Origin: Knoxdaviesia capensis
Taxonomy: Eukaryota; Ascomycota; Sordariomycetes; Microascales; Gondwanamycetaceae
Assembly: GCA_001510575.1 (NCBI GenBank)
Contig: LNGK01000005.1
Coordinates: 124,001-188,000, forward strand
Reading direction: 5' to 3'
Length of the DNA: 64,000 nucleotides
Shown: one piece after another, positions 23,162-35,728 of the stretch
How positions within the stretch are numbered: the first letter of the stretch is position 1
How the letters are laid out: each line of letters starts with the position of its first letter
The notes under the pieces: model-generated
Told to the model about the DNA's origin: nothing
Databases searched by the model: none
What the model saw: only the letters and a program-made list of their open reading frames with translations
Made by a program: the position numbers and the translations under genes

Positions 23162-26100
23162 ATGGATATCATTCAGCTGCTCCTTTCTCACAACACCCGT
23201 AGATCCGGCTCCTGATATCGGCCGACATAATCTGCCTGCTCCTATCCTCTGTTACCGAGCTTAAGCTCTCTTGGAAAGTGCAGGTTCTCCGCCCTGCACT
23301 CCTTCAACCTTGGCCTGTTGGGGGCGAGACTATACACAGTAACTTCACTCTGGTGCCGCCCACGAACAGGTTTCCTACTCTGAACCCCGGCAATTCCACA
23401 GCTCGGCAGCTCCGCAACGGGGACGTCTCTGCATGATGGGTGAAGGGAAGATGCAACCATGGCAGTGAGACCGACCACACACGAGATCCCGGAGGGCACT
23501 GGCACTGGCATAAAACGGCTTGTCATCTGGGACACGAAAGCAGGTGGAGTTTGAACCCACCCTTCTAATGTGCGTTCAAGCTCACCCTTCGGCACCAGAA
23601 ATACTTCAACCCACATCATCCGCAAAGTCTTGAGAATCTGGGGTAGCCAGCCCTTTCTGCCTCTGCAATGATGCAGATGCTGGGTTGACGAAGTGAGGAT
23701 TTCCATCTCCCGGTGAATTCCCTGCCGCGAAAGCCTAAGAAGCCCCATGCCTGAAGGCTATAGCGTGCTTCTCGCGGTCCACCAAGCTCCACGTTACCCC
23801 AGGTATTTATCCTACCCACTCACCCCCGCTAGAAAAGCTATTCGCTGGCTGCCAACATTGTCGGACCCAGTGCTTCCCACATTTGTGGACAGCCAGCGCG
23901 CGCTTTGACAGGCATCCGAACCGCAGCTATTCTGCAAGTGGGAGTGGGAGTGTGAGGGTGATCAGTTGACCGTGAGCTCAGAGGGCCCCAGATATATGTG
24001 TTTACGAAGCTAGTAGTATGAGCCATATGTGAGTGAGATAGCAAGATGGTACTAGAGGAAGAAGCTGCGATAACGATCCTCTGGGAATCCCTTCTTCTCC
24101 CACTTCCCTCAGTTGGCTTCCAGGGAACACCGAGATCCGAGAGAGAGTGGGCCGGGCCATAGGACGGAAGGAGAAAAAAAAAACGAAGGAGGAAAGATAG
24201 GAAAATATGCCGGACGAACTAGGTGATTGGGATTTTGTCTGGGGTCCTGGTGTTCCGGCCGCCGGTGGATAATAGTTGACTTTGTTCTTGTCCGACCCAA
24301 GTGGAAGTTGAAGAGAAGAGGAAGAAGATGAAGAAGAAGAGGGGAAGAGGCGAAAGACGAAGCAGAAGAGGAAGCCAGCAAGGCAACCTGCCTTGACCTG
24401 ACCCCGATCTGCGGTGATGTTCAACATCCGAAACAATGGAAGGGCGGGAGATGAATCCTGATCGAGCCCTTTTTCTTCTTGTTATCAGACGCGAATCTTG
24501 GCTGGTCCCCACGGGCAATATGCTTCGGTTCGTGGTGATCCCGTCCCGCCATTTCTCTTTCCTTCCTCCCTTTCTCTCATGTTGTGTCCCTCCCTCGTCC
24601 GATTATCTCTCTTTTCCCCTGCCCGCCCACTTTTTTCTTGTTCTCGTTCCCTCTTCTATTTTGAAATCTATGATCGGCTGCCGGAGGCGGTCTCCGCTGC
24701 GTGTCTCAATGACGGGTGATATTTGCAGTTTTTTCTCCATCTCGTCTGGTGTTGTCTGGACCCTGCGGCGTCCCATATTCATCCTGAATCAAAAGATCGC
24801 CGGGGCGAGGAATGACTGAGAAGTTCAGACAATGGGGTTCAAGCATTTCAGGGGTGCCTGATTCACCATGGTTGTGGTTGTGGGATCGCAGTGCGATCAA
24901 GTGAAGCAGGCCAAAGAATAAAAAAAGGAAAGGACAAAAAGTGATACCTCCGGAATTGTGTGCATGACCACCGACTGGGCTCGCTCTTGGCTCGCCCAAA
25001 ACAACCCGAGTAGTTCCAGAGCAATATGATACCTGACGAAGAATCTACGGGACCAGGACCAGTGCTGTGTGTGGCCAGCTCGACACATTTCCGCCTCGTC
25101 TGTTTTCTGTTTTTCTTTTTTCTTTTTTCTTTCCAGACGAACCAGATCTCCCGTGTTTACCAGGGCGCTTTTTGTTGTGCCTGTTCCTGTTCCTGTGCGC
25201 GCCCTTCTTTTATCCTCTGCCGTTTGGCTATATCTGTCTTGCACTTTACCCAAATGCCAGCCACGCCCTGGCAAAACAATTCCCCTTATTCCCAGCTGTC
25301 CCACATCCTCCCTTTTCGGGCTTTCGAGCATTGATTAAACAAGCCTTTCCAGCCATTCCATGCTGCCGCTTTTCTTAGTACTGTTAGTCGAAGAACGAGA
25401 CCGCAGAGGGATCACATATTCTGGTATCTCTTGGTGGATTCAGATAGATGGGGCGTTTGAGTGGTCCGGGGCGGAAGGGCGAGTGATTACTTCCCCACAA
25501 TCGACCTCTGCATATTATTACTCGACCTATTGCTGCGTACTAAATATGTGTGAGTGGTACCATGCAGAAGTCATCCCCCCTCGATCAAGTTCGTTCGTTT
25601 GTTCGTTAGATGTTGATATCAGGATACCTAGGTTGGTCTAAGTTAGTCTACATAGGTAGACGATAGTTACGTCTGCCATTCTCATAACAGCTTCACTTCC
25701 CATGTCCGTGGCCCACGTCTAGTGGGATTTCCGCGTCGAATCTTCCGCTCTAACTGGCTGTTGGTCTCTCCCACCCGGCTAACTGATTACAGCCAGACTA
25801 CAGTGCACTAGATGAACGGGATTGCTGCCCCATATATACCACTACCTCTCCAGAAACGTTTGGTTTCTGGTTGACGAGCTCTGAGCACAGCTGTGGGCCC
25901 TGCTAGACCCCGGACTCACACCAAAGCTAGCACGCTTGTTTTAATCTTACCTTGACCTGGTGCTGTTCCCCATATCTTTTTCGTCTCCTTTGCGGTCTAC
26001 TCCGTATCTCTCTCCCCACACGAAAATAAAACAAAAAAAAAGAAGCGGAAGGGTGATACAGGTGACGGAGGCATTCCTGATGCTGCACACAACGCAAGTG

Positions 26101-28621
26101 GATAAAAAACAAATGGATGGTTTCTTGGTGATGGGGCCCTCGTTGTGGGCTGCAGGGTCAACCTTGCCAGTTTCCCCAGATAATTTGCATCAGCTTCTCT
26201 TGTCCCGTCCCGCTTGTTGTCTAAGGATTTTTTAATCTTGTGCTTCTTGTGACAGGGTAAGAAAAGAAAAAGAAAAAAAAAGATGGAGAGAAAACGAAAA
26301 AGCGCGAGGGGAGAAAGTTGTTTCCCCCTCTCCCTTCCCACGGAGAGCTACCTATCCCTCCACTCCAGAAACTGGGATCAACCATGCATGAATCCGAACG
26401 TGAGAGACATTCTGGTGTTTAGATGATGATGCTGATGAGCGGGCTGGATGGAGTTTCGGCGTAAAAAAAATTATAATAGGCACACATTATCACAACTACC
26501 TGCAGACGGGGTGACCGGGCTATGATCTTCCAAAGTTTTGACCCAGAACGAGGAAGCCGCCTTTTCCTCTCCTGGTCCGTAGTACGGGCGGTGAACTGGA
26601 TTGACTGCTGTTCCATCGAGTCCCCTGAACGGAGAAGCAAAGGCCGATCTAGAGTTGAGGGGATATTATTCTTGCCTTTTCGTTTTTTTGTTTCCTTTTT
26701 CCCTTGCCCTCTTTTTATGGCGTGGCTGTCAACAAGCCCGCACATATTATATCCCCCGACAACCTATTCTTTTTCTTTTGCCCTCAATCCGTGTGGACCT
26801 GGGTGCGTCTGGGCTGTTGTGGTTTATGGTTGTGTTGTTCTCTGTTCGTGTCGACTATCCCCCTGGTTTTCCCCAGCCGGATGGATAGACAGGCCCTGAC
26901 CGTCCGTGCTCAATGTTAGCATGGATTGGCCGACTGTCTTTTCCTCTCTCCCTCGTGTAGTGTTTTTCTTTTCTTTTTCCTTCGCTTCCCCTCCTGATGA
27001 CAGCTTGCACCTAAAAGAAAGAGAAATAAAAAAAGAAATAAAAAGTTGGAGTACCTTTGAACCGTGAACGAGGTGTGTTCCCAGCTTTTTTTCTGGGTTT
27101 CTTTTCTCCATTCGAGCCACCGTTCAGGAATGTGTGCGCCTCACTTCTGTCTTTGGGCCTTTGATGCACCACATGGAATTCTCCAAATCTCTTGTCTGGT
27201 AGGGTTGCATCCATCCTCGTCCTGCTCAGTCTCTTGCTGTTCCTTCTCTGCCACCATGCACACAGTGTGGTGCTTCATGTCTGTACATCATCACGGTACG
27301 GAATAAAGCGTCGGGTACTTGTTCACAAGAAGAAGAAGAATTGCTGTGCCGGTGGTGGTGGTTGTGGTGGTGGTGGGGACCGGTCGTTTCGTCGCCCATT
27401 CCATGTAGAGCGTGTAAGTAAAAGCCACCGCAATATGCATATATCACAAGATTTAAAGGTCTTATATACCCTCTACTGTTCATACATGTACATACACACA
27501 TTGAGTAAGAAGCCGGGCTGGAAATGCTGTAACTCTCTGCATCAGAAACCAGCCGTACGAGTTGTTATCAGTCCTCCAAAAGCAAAGGTTGCAACATGGG
27601 GAAGCAATGACAGTTTCCCATCCCTTCCTTCGTTCGCCAACTTCTCCGCATTTTCCACAAGCCGTCATCCCTTCCTTCCCTCGTTGATTCGTGCTTGCCT
27701 CTCTTCTCTCTTCTCCATCTTTTGAACGGGCCCCGACAGATGCTTAACGGCGCCCCGATACATGCATCTGCAACTTCCTTCTCTCGTTTTTCTTGGTCCC
27801 CCCTTCCCCCGCATTCTATTACACCAAACGACCAGCGAGAACCTTTTTGTGTTGGGTTGGAGCCCCATGCTTGCTCCTTTTTTCCTTCCTTCCTCACTGG
27901 CTTTTCGTGTGCTGTGGGTTCCTCAAGTTCCCATAATTATCCGCAATCTGTTCTTCTGATGATACATGTTGGGGGAGAGGGGCCTCATATTGGTATTATT
28001 ATCTCTTTTAAAATCCTGTACTTTTCATTTATTCCTTTTTCTTCTCTCCCACAATTAATATTCGTACCGGAGATACTGTCACTCGCTGTTCTGTGCATGT
28101 GTGGATATCCCTGGGGCTGCCTCCCCCAGTCGGCGTCGTTTCTCTTTTCTCTTCCTTACTTTCCCTTTCTGTCCATTGCCTCTTTACTTCGTTCGTTCCT
28201 TCCTCCGCTAAGACTCTTCTCCTTCTCTTGCCGTTCTATAGCTCAAACACAAACCCACATGACCGCTGCTACTTACGTTTCTTCCTTCCCGGGTCACCTT
28301 TCGCTGTCTAAGCAATGCCTTCCATCTGAGACTTGGTATGCCACACTGCAAGACCATATGAGAGAAGGAGGGGAGTGAGTGTGTGTGATCTGTTTTCTGT
28401 TAGTTGTCGTTACCCAAGCCGTTTGCTGGCCAATTCTGTTTCTTGAGCAGCAAACTGACGGTACGGTGTTTGCATAGAAAAGTGTGAGTAGCAAAAGCCG
28501 GACTCAGTCTTGTAACCCCTTCGACTATATGATATTCCTATTATTTTATTTATTGTATTCTTTTTATCCTTTCCGGACTTCCTCAACCAAGCACAAGTCA
28601 GCCCACCCACGAGCGACCCTC

Positions 28622-28651
28622 TTTTTATTTTATTTTATTTTATTTTATTTT
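28622..28651 (+). repeat. (TTTTA)n microsatellite
   Basis: Six pentamer units, TTTTA, in the leader region of the otubain gene. Confidence 0.9.
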
Positions 28652-28835
28652 GTGCCCTGGCTCTTTCGCCTGTTGCGCTTTCCTTGGTTTGCTGCTACCA
28701 CCCACAGATAGATAGGAAGCAGGCGAGACTCAGAGAATGCCGACTGACAGCCAGTTGCTGCTACCCTTTTTTTCATTTGGTTAATATACCATCCGTGGCC
28801 CTTTCCCAAAATCTTCCCTGATCTTCCTGGTTGTT

Positions 28836-28836
<1 letters not shown>

Positions 28837-28896
<60 letters not shown>
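28837..28896 (+). repeat. (TC)n microsatellite, about 60 bp
   Basis: Nearly perfect TC repeat with one TTTC interruption, about 250 bp before the otubain start codon. Such tracts are common in fungal core promoters and leaders. Confidence 0.9.
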
Positions 28897-29152
28897 AAAT
28901 ATCTCCTTCCGTCTCTTGTCAATTGATCTTTCTTTTCCTTCCACTTCATTCCTTCGTTCTTTCGTTTCCATCTTTCTTTCCTCTTCTTGCGTTTTAGTCT
29001 CGATGGGCTCCTTCTGTCACTAAGCTTATATATCGTTAACATAGTTCCCCTGGCCAAATCCGATCTTGACCAGACTTCTTCTCTCTCTTCTTGTTTCTCT
29101 TTTCCTTTCCTTCTTACTCTCCGTATCTCTTCCCCTTCTTATTCCTCCCGGC

Positions 29153-29323
29153 ATGTTCCAACCACAGCCAACTCCGTATGCCGCGTTCGCCAATGTCTAC
29201 GACTTAGCTGGCGTCTCCACTGTCACCGCCCACTATTCAGCAGCCACAAGTGCATTTCCCACTCCAGGCCCGCTCCAGTCACGTTCGATTTCCACCCAAA
29301 ATCAGTACAGTCAGCAACAGCAA

Positions 29324-29364
<41 letters not shown>

Positions 29365-32300
29365 GCAGCAGCAACAGCAACCACAACTCCAGAGCCAGAA
29401 CCAGAACCAACATCAGCCACAAGACCTGCTCCATCGTCACCTGCTCACACCTGACCTGCTACAATCTCAGCTGGTGCAATCGCATCTTAACCACCTACAA
29501 GTACAACCTCAACCTCACCTCCCCCCGACCCAGAATTCTGCTCCTCCGTCCAAACTGCGTCGGCTTTCCCAACCGACTCTTCAGGCCCAGCTGAAGCAGA
29601 TTCAGTCCCAACAACAGCTGCAACAACAGCAACAGCGCCAGCAGCAACAACTTCTCCACCAACATCAGCAGAATCTGCGAAATCACGACCAAAAACTCCA
29701 ACGCTCACATTCCATCCAATCTTCATCACAGCGCCATCAGCCACCACCACAGCAAACCATCATCATCTCCGCACACCCTCAGCATTCTCGCCGCCATCAA
29801 CAGTCGCTGTCGCAAGCTTCGTCATCACAGCGCCAGCAGCAAAGTATCTTGTATGGCCCTGATTTCCCTCTGGCTTGTGTTTGCCCTGATATATATCCAT
29901 CTTTTTCAGGGTCCATGGCTTAACATTCTGCTAACCCCTCCATCTTAGGGCCACCGATTTATCGTCGCCTTCCCAGACCACCTCACCAACAACATCCACC
30001 ACTACCGCCTCTCAACTTCGCCATTCGACCAGCACCCGTGCACAATCGCGCTCCGATTTGCGCCGCCTTGCCGCTAGCCGTAACTCGCTGTCCTCCGGAG
30101 CCGACGAATCTGGACGGCCGCATAAGCCCGCTGCTTCGGCCATTTCGCGAGCCAGAGATCGTCGCCTGGCTAACTCGTCATCGTCGTCGTTTTCACCGTC
30201 GCCGTCTTCCTCCGATTTGAAGTCTGCGAAAATGTCTTCTTCCATTGATCTCGCCGATGAGATCGCTGCCCAGGAGGCCGCCGCGAGGGATTATCACCCC
30301 CAATTAGAGGTCAGTACTAAACTTGGCGTTTGCCATCGTGACTTTGCATTTCGTCGTCCGCTCGTTGGTGATCTCCCAGCCCGCACTTCGCACTGGATCA
30401 CCGACATCTCCGACGGATCTCTTTCTCTTTTTCCCATGTAATTTCTCGTGCCCGTCGGAAATGCTCGCGCATGGATCGTGTCTTGATACATATCTTCCAC
30501 CTAGAGTCACTGGCTTTATTCATTATCTTGCACTATTTATCTTTGTTTATCGCATCACCTTCGAGGGCTGGGAATTGGCGTGGACCTCATTATCCCTTGC
30601 TGGCCAATATCAACCTCGTTTCCTGAACGCCTTTGAAACCTCCCGTGTGTGGATATGGCGGGGGAGGGGAAAATTGGTTGATAACCGGGGCCACGACTAC
30701 TTTTTGTGACAACTTGCTCTATCACAGAGATATTCGGGGTCCACCGAGAGAAAAGAAAATGCTGAGATCGTTGAATAACGGGCTAACTTGGATTCTGACA
30801 AATTTCATTCCACATTATTTAGGGCCCTATGGTTGGAGACAAGACGCCAAGCACCGCTATCACGCAGGAATATGCTCGTGCAGATGCCATCTATGTTGAA
30901 AAGACAATTGTATGAGAGAACCCTCCCACCAAAAGACTCCCGAAATTTTTTTTAGCATGGTGTCTCATGGAGTCGTCTTAAATAGTGTTTTGGATCAACT
31001 AACTGTTTCGTTGGAAAAGGCACTACCTCAAACATACTCTCACTACCGACCAATCCAGGGCGATGGAAACTGTGGCTGGCGTGGTAAGTGTCCTGTCGTT
31101 CTTTCAAGTCGAGCGGTTTTGACATCTAACAATCAATCTATATAGCAATTGGATTCTCGTATTTCGAGAATCTTATCGAACTGGGAGATCCTGTCCAGAT
31201 CGAGCGCGAAATTGAGCGCATTACCGCCTTCAATCAGATTCTTCTTACCGTAGGATATGAGCGCTACCTTTTCGAAGATATGGTTGAGGAGACCATCGAA
31301 CTTCTCAGAGATCTAGGCAATTATGTGTCGACCAGCCGTGCGATCGCCATGTCCCTCCTCATGGGCCGGTTCAACGACCCGGAACGGTCGAATTCCATCA
31401 TTTATCACCTTCGCCTTATGGCGTCGTCCTGGTTGAAGGGCAACCCCGCCGACTATATTCCGTTCATTCCCGACGATCTTGACCCCGATCGCTATTGTGA
31501 ACAATATATCGAGCCTGTCGACCGAGAAATCGAGCACCTCGGCATCATGTTGCTGGTCAACGTCCTCCTGAAGCCAGTCGGTTTTGTCTTGGAAATCGCC
31601 TACCTGGATCGAAGCCCTGGCTCTCAAGTGAATATTTATCGCTTCCCAGACGACGAGTCCGCCGCCCAGGCCATGGTTCTGGGAAGCCCAGTCATCCACC
31701 TGCTCTACCGCCCGGACCACTATGACATCTTGTACAAATCTGATTCGATGACGATGCAGGTACCCGTTGACCCTGTCCAACTCCAAGTGCACCGTGCCGT
31801 CAATTTCACGCATCAATACGACATCGACAGCTCACGGGGTTCCCTGGACGGGTTTTCGAATCTGGATTTCAACCCGCTTGCCCAGATTCCCGGCTTCTCG
31901 TTCTCCGACTCGATGCTTACCAGCACCCAGGTGGCCATAGCCCCTACGCCGTCTCCCGCCCCAATGAGCTGTGGTCTCGCCCAGACTTCCATTCAACAAA
32001 TCCCGTCTCATATGTCGTCCCCCCATCAGCAATCTCAGTCTCCGTCCCCGTCTGTACGCGGAGCATCGTCGACTCCCAGCACGATTGGATCTGGATTTGT
32101 GGCCTCTCCTCAGACCACATGGATTCAGCCAACGTATGTTGCTACCCCGCAGGCGACTATCCCGCCGAGCATGTCACCAATGTCGGGGGTTAGTGTTTCT
32201 CAGCAGGTGCCTGGCTCAGTGAATGTGCATATTCCTGCCGGCCTGTCCCTCACGACGGTCCCTGACATGCAGCCATCCCTCTCATCATCGTCTTCGTCGG

Positions 32301-32563
32301 CATCGCCTCCGTCTGCCACATCTGCAACACCGACATCGGCTCAAATCAACTACCCGGTCCGGTTTAGCTCTCAGTACTACAAGCTGGAGAAGGAGTCGTT
32401 CCCTGACCAACAGTTCAAGACGTCAACGTTCAAAAATAGCCACTTCAACAAGGCTCACTACAACAACCCGAATTTCCATCCGGAAGTGTGGAGCCCCGGA
32501 GATGATTCTGGCGAACCTACCACGCGGGCTGGCCGACGCAAGAAGAAGTCGTCCTCCGACTAG
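29153..32563 (+). CDS. Otubain-type deubiquitinase (peptidase C65) with Gln-rich N-terminus
   Basis: This is a cysteine protease of the OTU superfamily expected to remove ubiquitin from conjugates. Five phase-consistent exons: 29153-29850, 29949-30309, 30823-30909, 31020-31083 and 31146-32563, giving 875 aa. The catalytic Cys400 sits in GDGNCGWRAIGFSYFE, whose codons cross the last intron; the catalytic His595 is in LLYRPDHYDILY. Both motifs are diagnostic of otubains. Residues 54-76 are an unbroken glutamine run, and Q/H/P/S-rich sequence continues to about 330. The otubain core begins near 330 (SSIDLADEIAAQEAAARDYHPQLEGPMVGDKTPS). The last ~220 residues are Ser/Pro/Thr-rich and end in a basic KKKS motif. 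The 513-bp third-exon-flanking intron is long for this genome. A shorter form starting at the Met of AKMSSSIDLADE is possible, so the start is the least certain point. Confidence 0.82.
29312..29380 (+). repeat. CAG/CAA repeat coding for polyglutamine
   Basis: Twenty-three consecutive CAG or CAA codons (residues 54-76 of the otubain). CAA interruptions limit slippage. Further short Q runs lie at about 29615-29655. Confidence 0.9.
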
Positions 32564-35500
32564 GTTCGCCATGGCTGAGTACCCTCCTGCTAGCTTCTAT
32601 CCATAGACCAATTGGTAGTAAGCTTCTTATCTTTTTCTTTCTCTTCTTTCTCTTCTTTTTCTTAACATTGTTTCTCTATGGTTCGGATTTTCCTTTCTTT
32701 ACTATTGGGAATTGGGGATAAACAGTTCTCTTGCATTATGCTTTTCTTTCTTTTACTTTGCCTGTTTTCTCCTTAGATATGGCATCCTCGGTGACTATAG
32801 AGGTATCACATCTGTGCTACTCTCGAGGGTCTGACTGAAAATTGCTCTATCGGCTTGAATATGAATTTCAAAACTTCTTTTCTTTCTGGGGTTCTTTCTT
32901 ATATTATCTTCTGGCTGCTATATACTCTAAAATTCTTTGGGCCTGCTTCTTCCTTGATTCTATTTGTACTGGGTGGTTCTAGAGTCGGTGTTTCTTCCCT
33001 TGTGATAATTTCGGTTTCTTTCAAGTCATAGATATGTCCTGCTTATTATTCCTTTTCAACTTTTTCTTGTCTGAGTGGATCAATGGTTCTTTCCTTCTCT
33101 GGCTCTCTTTTGTTATCTACTCCTGGTTTGTTAGTAGTTGTTATTTTGTTATCTGTGAGGACATGAACCTTCAAATTTGGTCACACATAAAATCAGCCCT
33201 AGTAGGACTTTTCGAAAAAAAAAAAAAATTTAGTATGGATTTTCATAGGATGCCATCATCATTCAGGAAGTTGTGTGTGTGATGTGATGTGATTTAGGTT
33301 TTAGCTTGTGCATGAGGAGTGGATACATGTTCCTGCTGGATCTGAGAGTATCTCAGGTTCACGTCGATAAGCATGCTGGGTGCCAATCAGATGCAGTCGA
33401 TGCAGAAAAGATGAAACTGACGAGGTGAGGTGGATGTGAGTTGAGTAGAATCATGGGACCCTTGTTTTCCTTCCATCTTGACAGCGAGGGGCCCGTTTTT
33501 TTGGCGTCGACATGTGCGAATTCCGTCGTCACAATGTGCGCACACACACACACACACATGAATATACATCAAGAGCTTGGAGAGCTGTGGAAGCGGATCC
33601 TTTCGCCACTCTGGCCACCCACGCAGAAAGGTCGGTGGGGGGCGGCGGTGCTTGGCTCAGGCCATGTCCGTCAACAACTGTATGTGCGATTACCGTAATA
33701 CGCTGTGAGTCTTATACCTGCTGAAATGGTCTTACTACTAGAGGACATTGCACGATAGACTTCGTGCGGTTGTGAGTGTAGGAATGCTGCGTTGCGAGTA
33801 TTCTCTGGATCTTATAGTTTTATACGTTGCCTCCGGCGCAGGTCGGGGTAGGACAGGCCACGGGCAGCGGCGTGCCTCTGGGTCCCCGTGGAAGGCAAAC
33901 GGTGAGTTTTTGAGTTTGCCGTCCTTTTCACAGGGAGGACTGTTCGGGATCGTAAGATACTGTCTCTTCGACAGTCTGAGCCCCGTTGGTAGTGGGATTA
34001 CGCGGACACCCAGAATGGGTTGGATGTGGGTATGTGTGCTTTGCTGCTCCCCCATACACGCAATGCTGAGATGTCTCTACCTGTTTACATAAAGGAAAAA
34101 GGGTTCTAAAATATAAAAAAAAAAAACCCGGAAAGAGAGAGTGAGTGAGAGAGCGGGAGATGGAGAGAGATCACGAAGCCACAGTGTTGCATCTCTCTGT
34201 TCTCGCAGGTCTCAACCACCCTTGCACGCTGGAGAAACATTACGCAGAACTGTTGTCAAGATGGATTCATCCAGTCATCGTGCGTGAACAGCCGGTCACG
34301 CGGGCCACGAAATCCATTGAGGTTGTAACTACTATACGAAGGCCCAATGACAGGATGCCACACCAAACTCTTTCAGGAAAACGGGGGAACAGACAAAGTC
34401 GAGCCAGCACAGGAAGGAAGGAAATAAAGCCGTTGGTTGATGTGGAAGGAAGCCCAAAAGCAAAAGACAAAAAGAAAGAGAATGCATGCAGACTTGTGGC
34501 CTTAGTGTGGGGTCAGGCTAAGAGCAGCAGTTCGGGCGGTCGGTCCAAAGTGGGGCCTGGCTTCGCCGGCTCGGCCAATCAGCGCTTGGACTCTGTCGTC
34601 ATTGCGAGGTGGGCTAAGATGCATCCGATTGTGGGCGCTGGACTTTGCTTTTGCCGTTTGTATCTTTCGACCTTTTGCGTGGTGGTGTGGTTGGTTCTAG
34701 GGGTTTCTTTTAAACACTGGGCCTCTATGTAGGGTTACGTGGACATGTTCCCCCCCCCGGGCCCCACGCCCAACGCCGGCCTGAACATCGGGGGTACTTG
34801 GGGAATATACGTGACGTCGAGGTATTCCGCGGGGCTTGGGGGGAGGGCGGGGGCCCAAGCTTTTTAGAGCCGACAGCTCTCTTTCTGGTTTTTATCACGC
34901 TTGAGAGCTTCGTAAGCTGTCACTATGAGCAAGTGCTTAGCTTCACGTGGGTCGCCGCATCTGGCAGGAGCCGGCGTGAATAAATATCCTGCTCTCCTCG
35001 GTCTGGGTGTACCCCTCTCTCGCCGGGATTTTTTTTCTTCTCTTCTTTCTTCCGCTTCTGGTGGTTCTTCAAATACTTGTGACGGCCTCTTGCTGTGATC
35101 TATTCATTTTATTTTTCACTTTTCTCTGATCGTCTCGGTGCCTTCATCACCCTTAAGGTCTACGGAGTAAGTTGTCCCTCGATGTCTCTCGTGTTATCAT
35201 ATGCTTGGCCGCCCGTCTCATGATCTTGAGCTGCTGCTGTAACTCTGAGCTACCACAGCAGCTTCAACCACTCAAGATGGCCCAATGCCATCTGTCTATA
35301 TAGGATCGAGAATGGCTTAACTCCCCTCTGATCCCTCCAGTTCTCTGCATTCCTCGAACGTGATGCAATAAGTGGCATTTTAGCTGACGCCTTTTCTGGG
35401 GGATTTTTATACTAGCCGACTTCAGCCAATACCTTTTGTCTTAGTCCTCCCATTCGGATCTGATTTACATCATTGTGTCTTATCATCCGTTCACTAGACA

Positions 35501-35728
35501 CATGATTAAATAGCTCTTCCGGGTTTTCCGTTCCCCAGTTTCCAGATCAAAGAGTTTCTCTCTCTCTCTCTCCTTCTTTCTTCTGTCAGATCTTTCCCGT
35601 GTCTCGGAGTCTCTTCTTCTTCACTCAGACAAGTTTTGACTCTTCCTCCCCCTCAAACTTATCGTCACCTCTTCCTCCCTCTCAACCTTATCGTCACCCA
35701 AATCAACAACCCGATTCCAACCGTCATC
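32564..35728. other. Intergenic between otubain and SUR7-like genes
   Basis: About 3.2 kb. The left part is T/C-rich 3' sequence of the otubain gene. It holds a poly(A) run near 33217-33228, a (CA)n run near 33540-33560 and a C/G homopolymer cluster near 34751-34763. From about 35.0 kb the plus strand becomes pyrimidine-rich, marking the promoter and leader of the SUR7-like gene, with a short TC repeat at about 35560-35574. No supportable gene is seen. Confidence 0.55.

Larger units (their letters stand above)
18781..29152. other. Gene desert, right part, with pyrimidine-rich leader DNA
   Basis: About 10.4 kb with no gene I can support. From about 24.5 kb onward the plus strand is strikingly rich in C and T, with repeated TTTTCTTTTC and CTCTC tracts, as in fungal promoters and 5' leaders of rightward genes. 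One purine-rich counter-example is 24300-24372. Short tandem repeats are frequent (listed separately). A T-stem-like tRNA fragment near 23.55 kb was examined and rejected. The last ~500 bp should hold the promoter and leader of the otubain gene. Confidence 0.5.

Noticed and set aside
23207..23433. Short plus-strand frame with N-glycosylation-like motifs (HSNFTLVPPTNRF)
   Set aside because: It has no start codon, no convincing splice sites, and an equally long frame on the opposite strand; chance cannot be excluded.
23530..23620. tRNA-like T-arm on the minus strand (GGGTTCAAACTCC)
   Set aside because: A 5-bp T-stem and 7-nt loop can be drawn, but no acceptor partner for the 3' strand and no A-box/D-arm are found upstream.
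27695..28378. 227-codon frame in pyrimidine-rich DNA
   Set aside because: It is composed of Ser/Phe/Leu/Pro from CT tracts, with no domain and no start context; judged as leader DNA.
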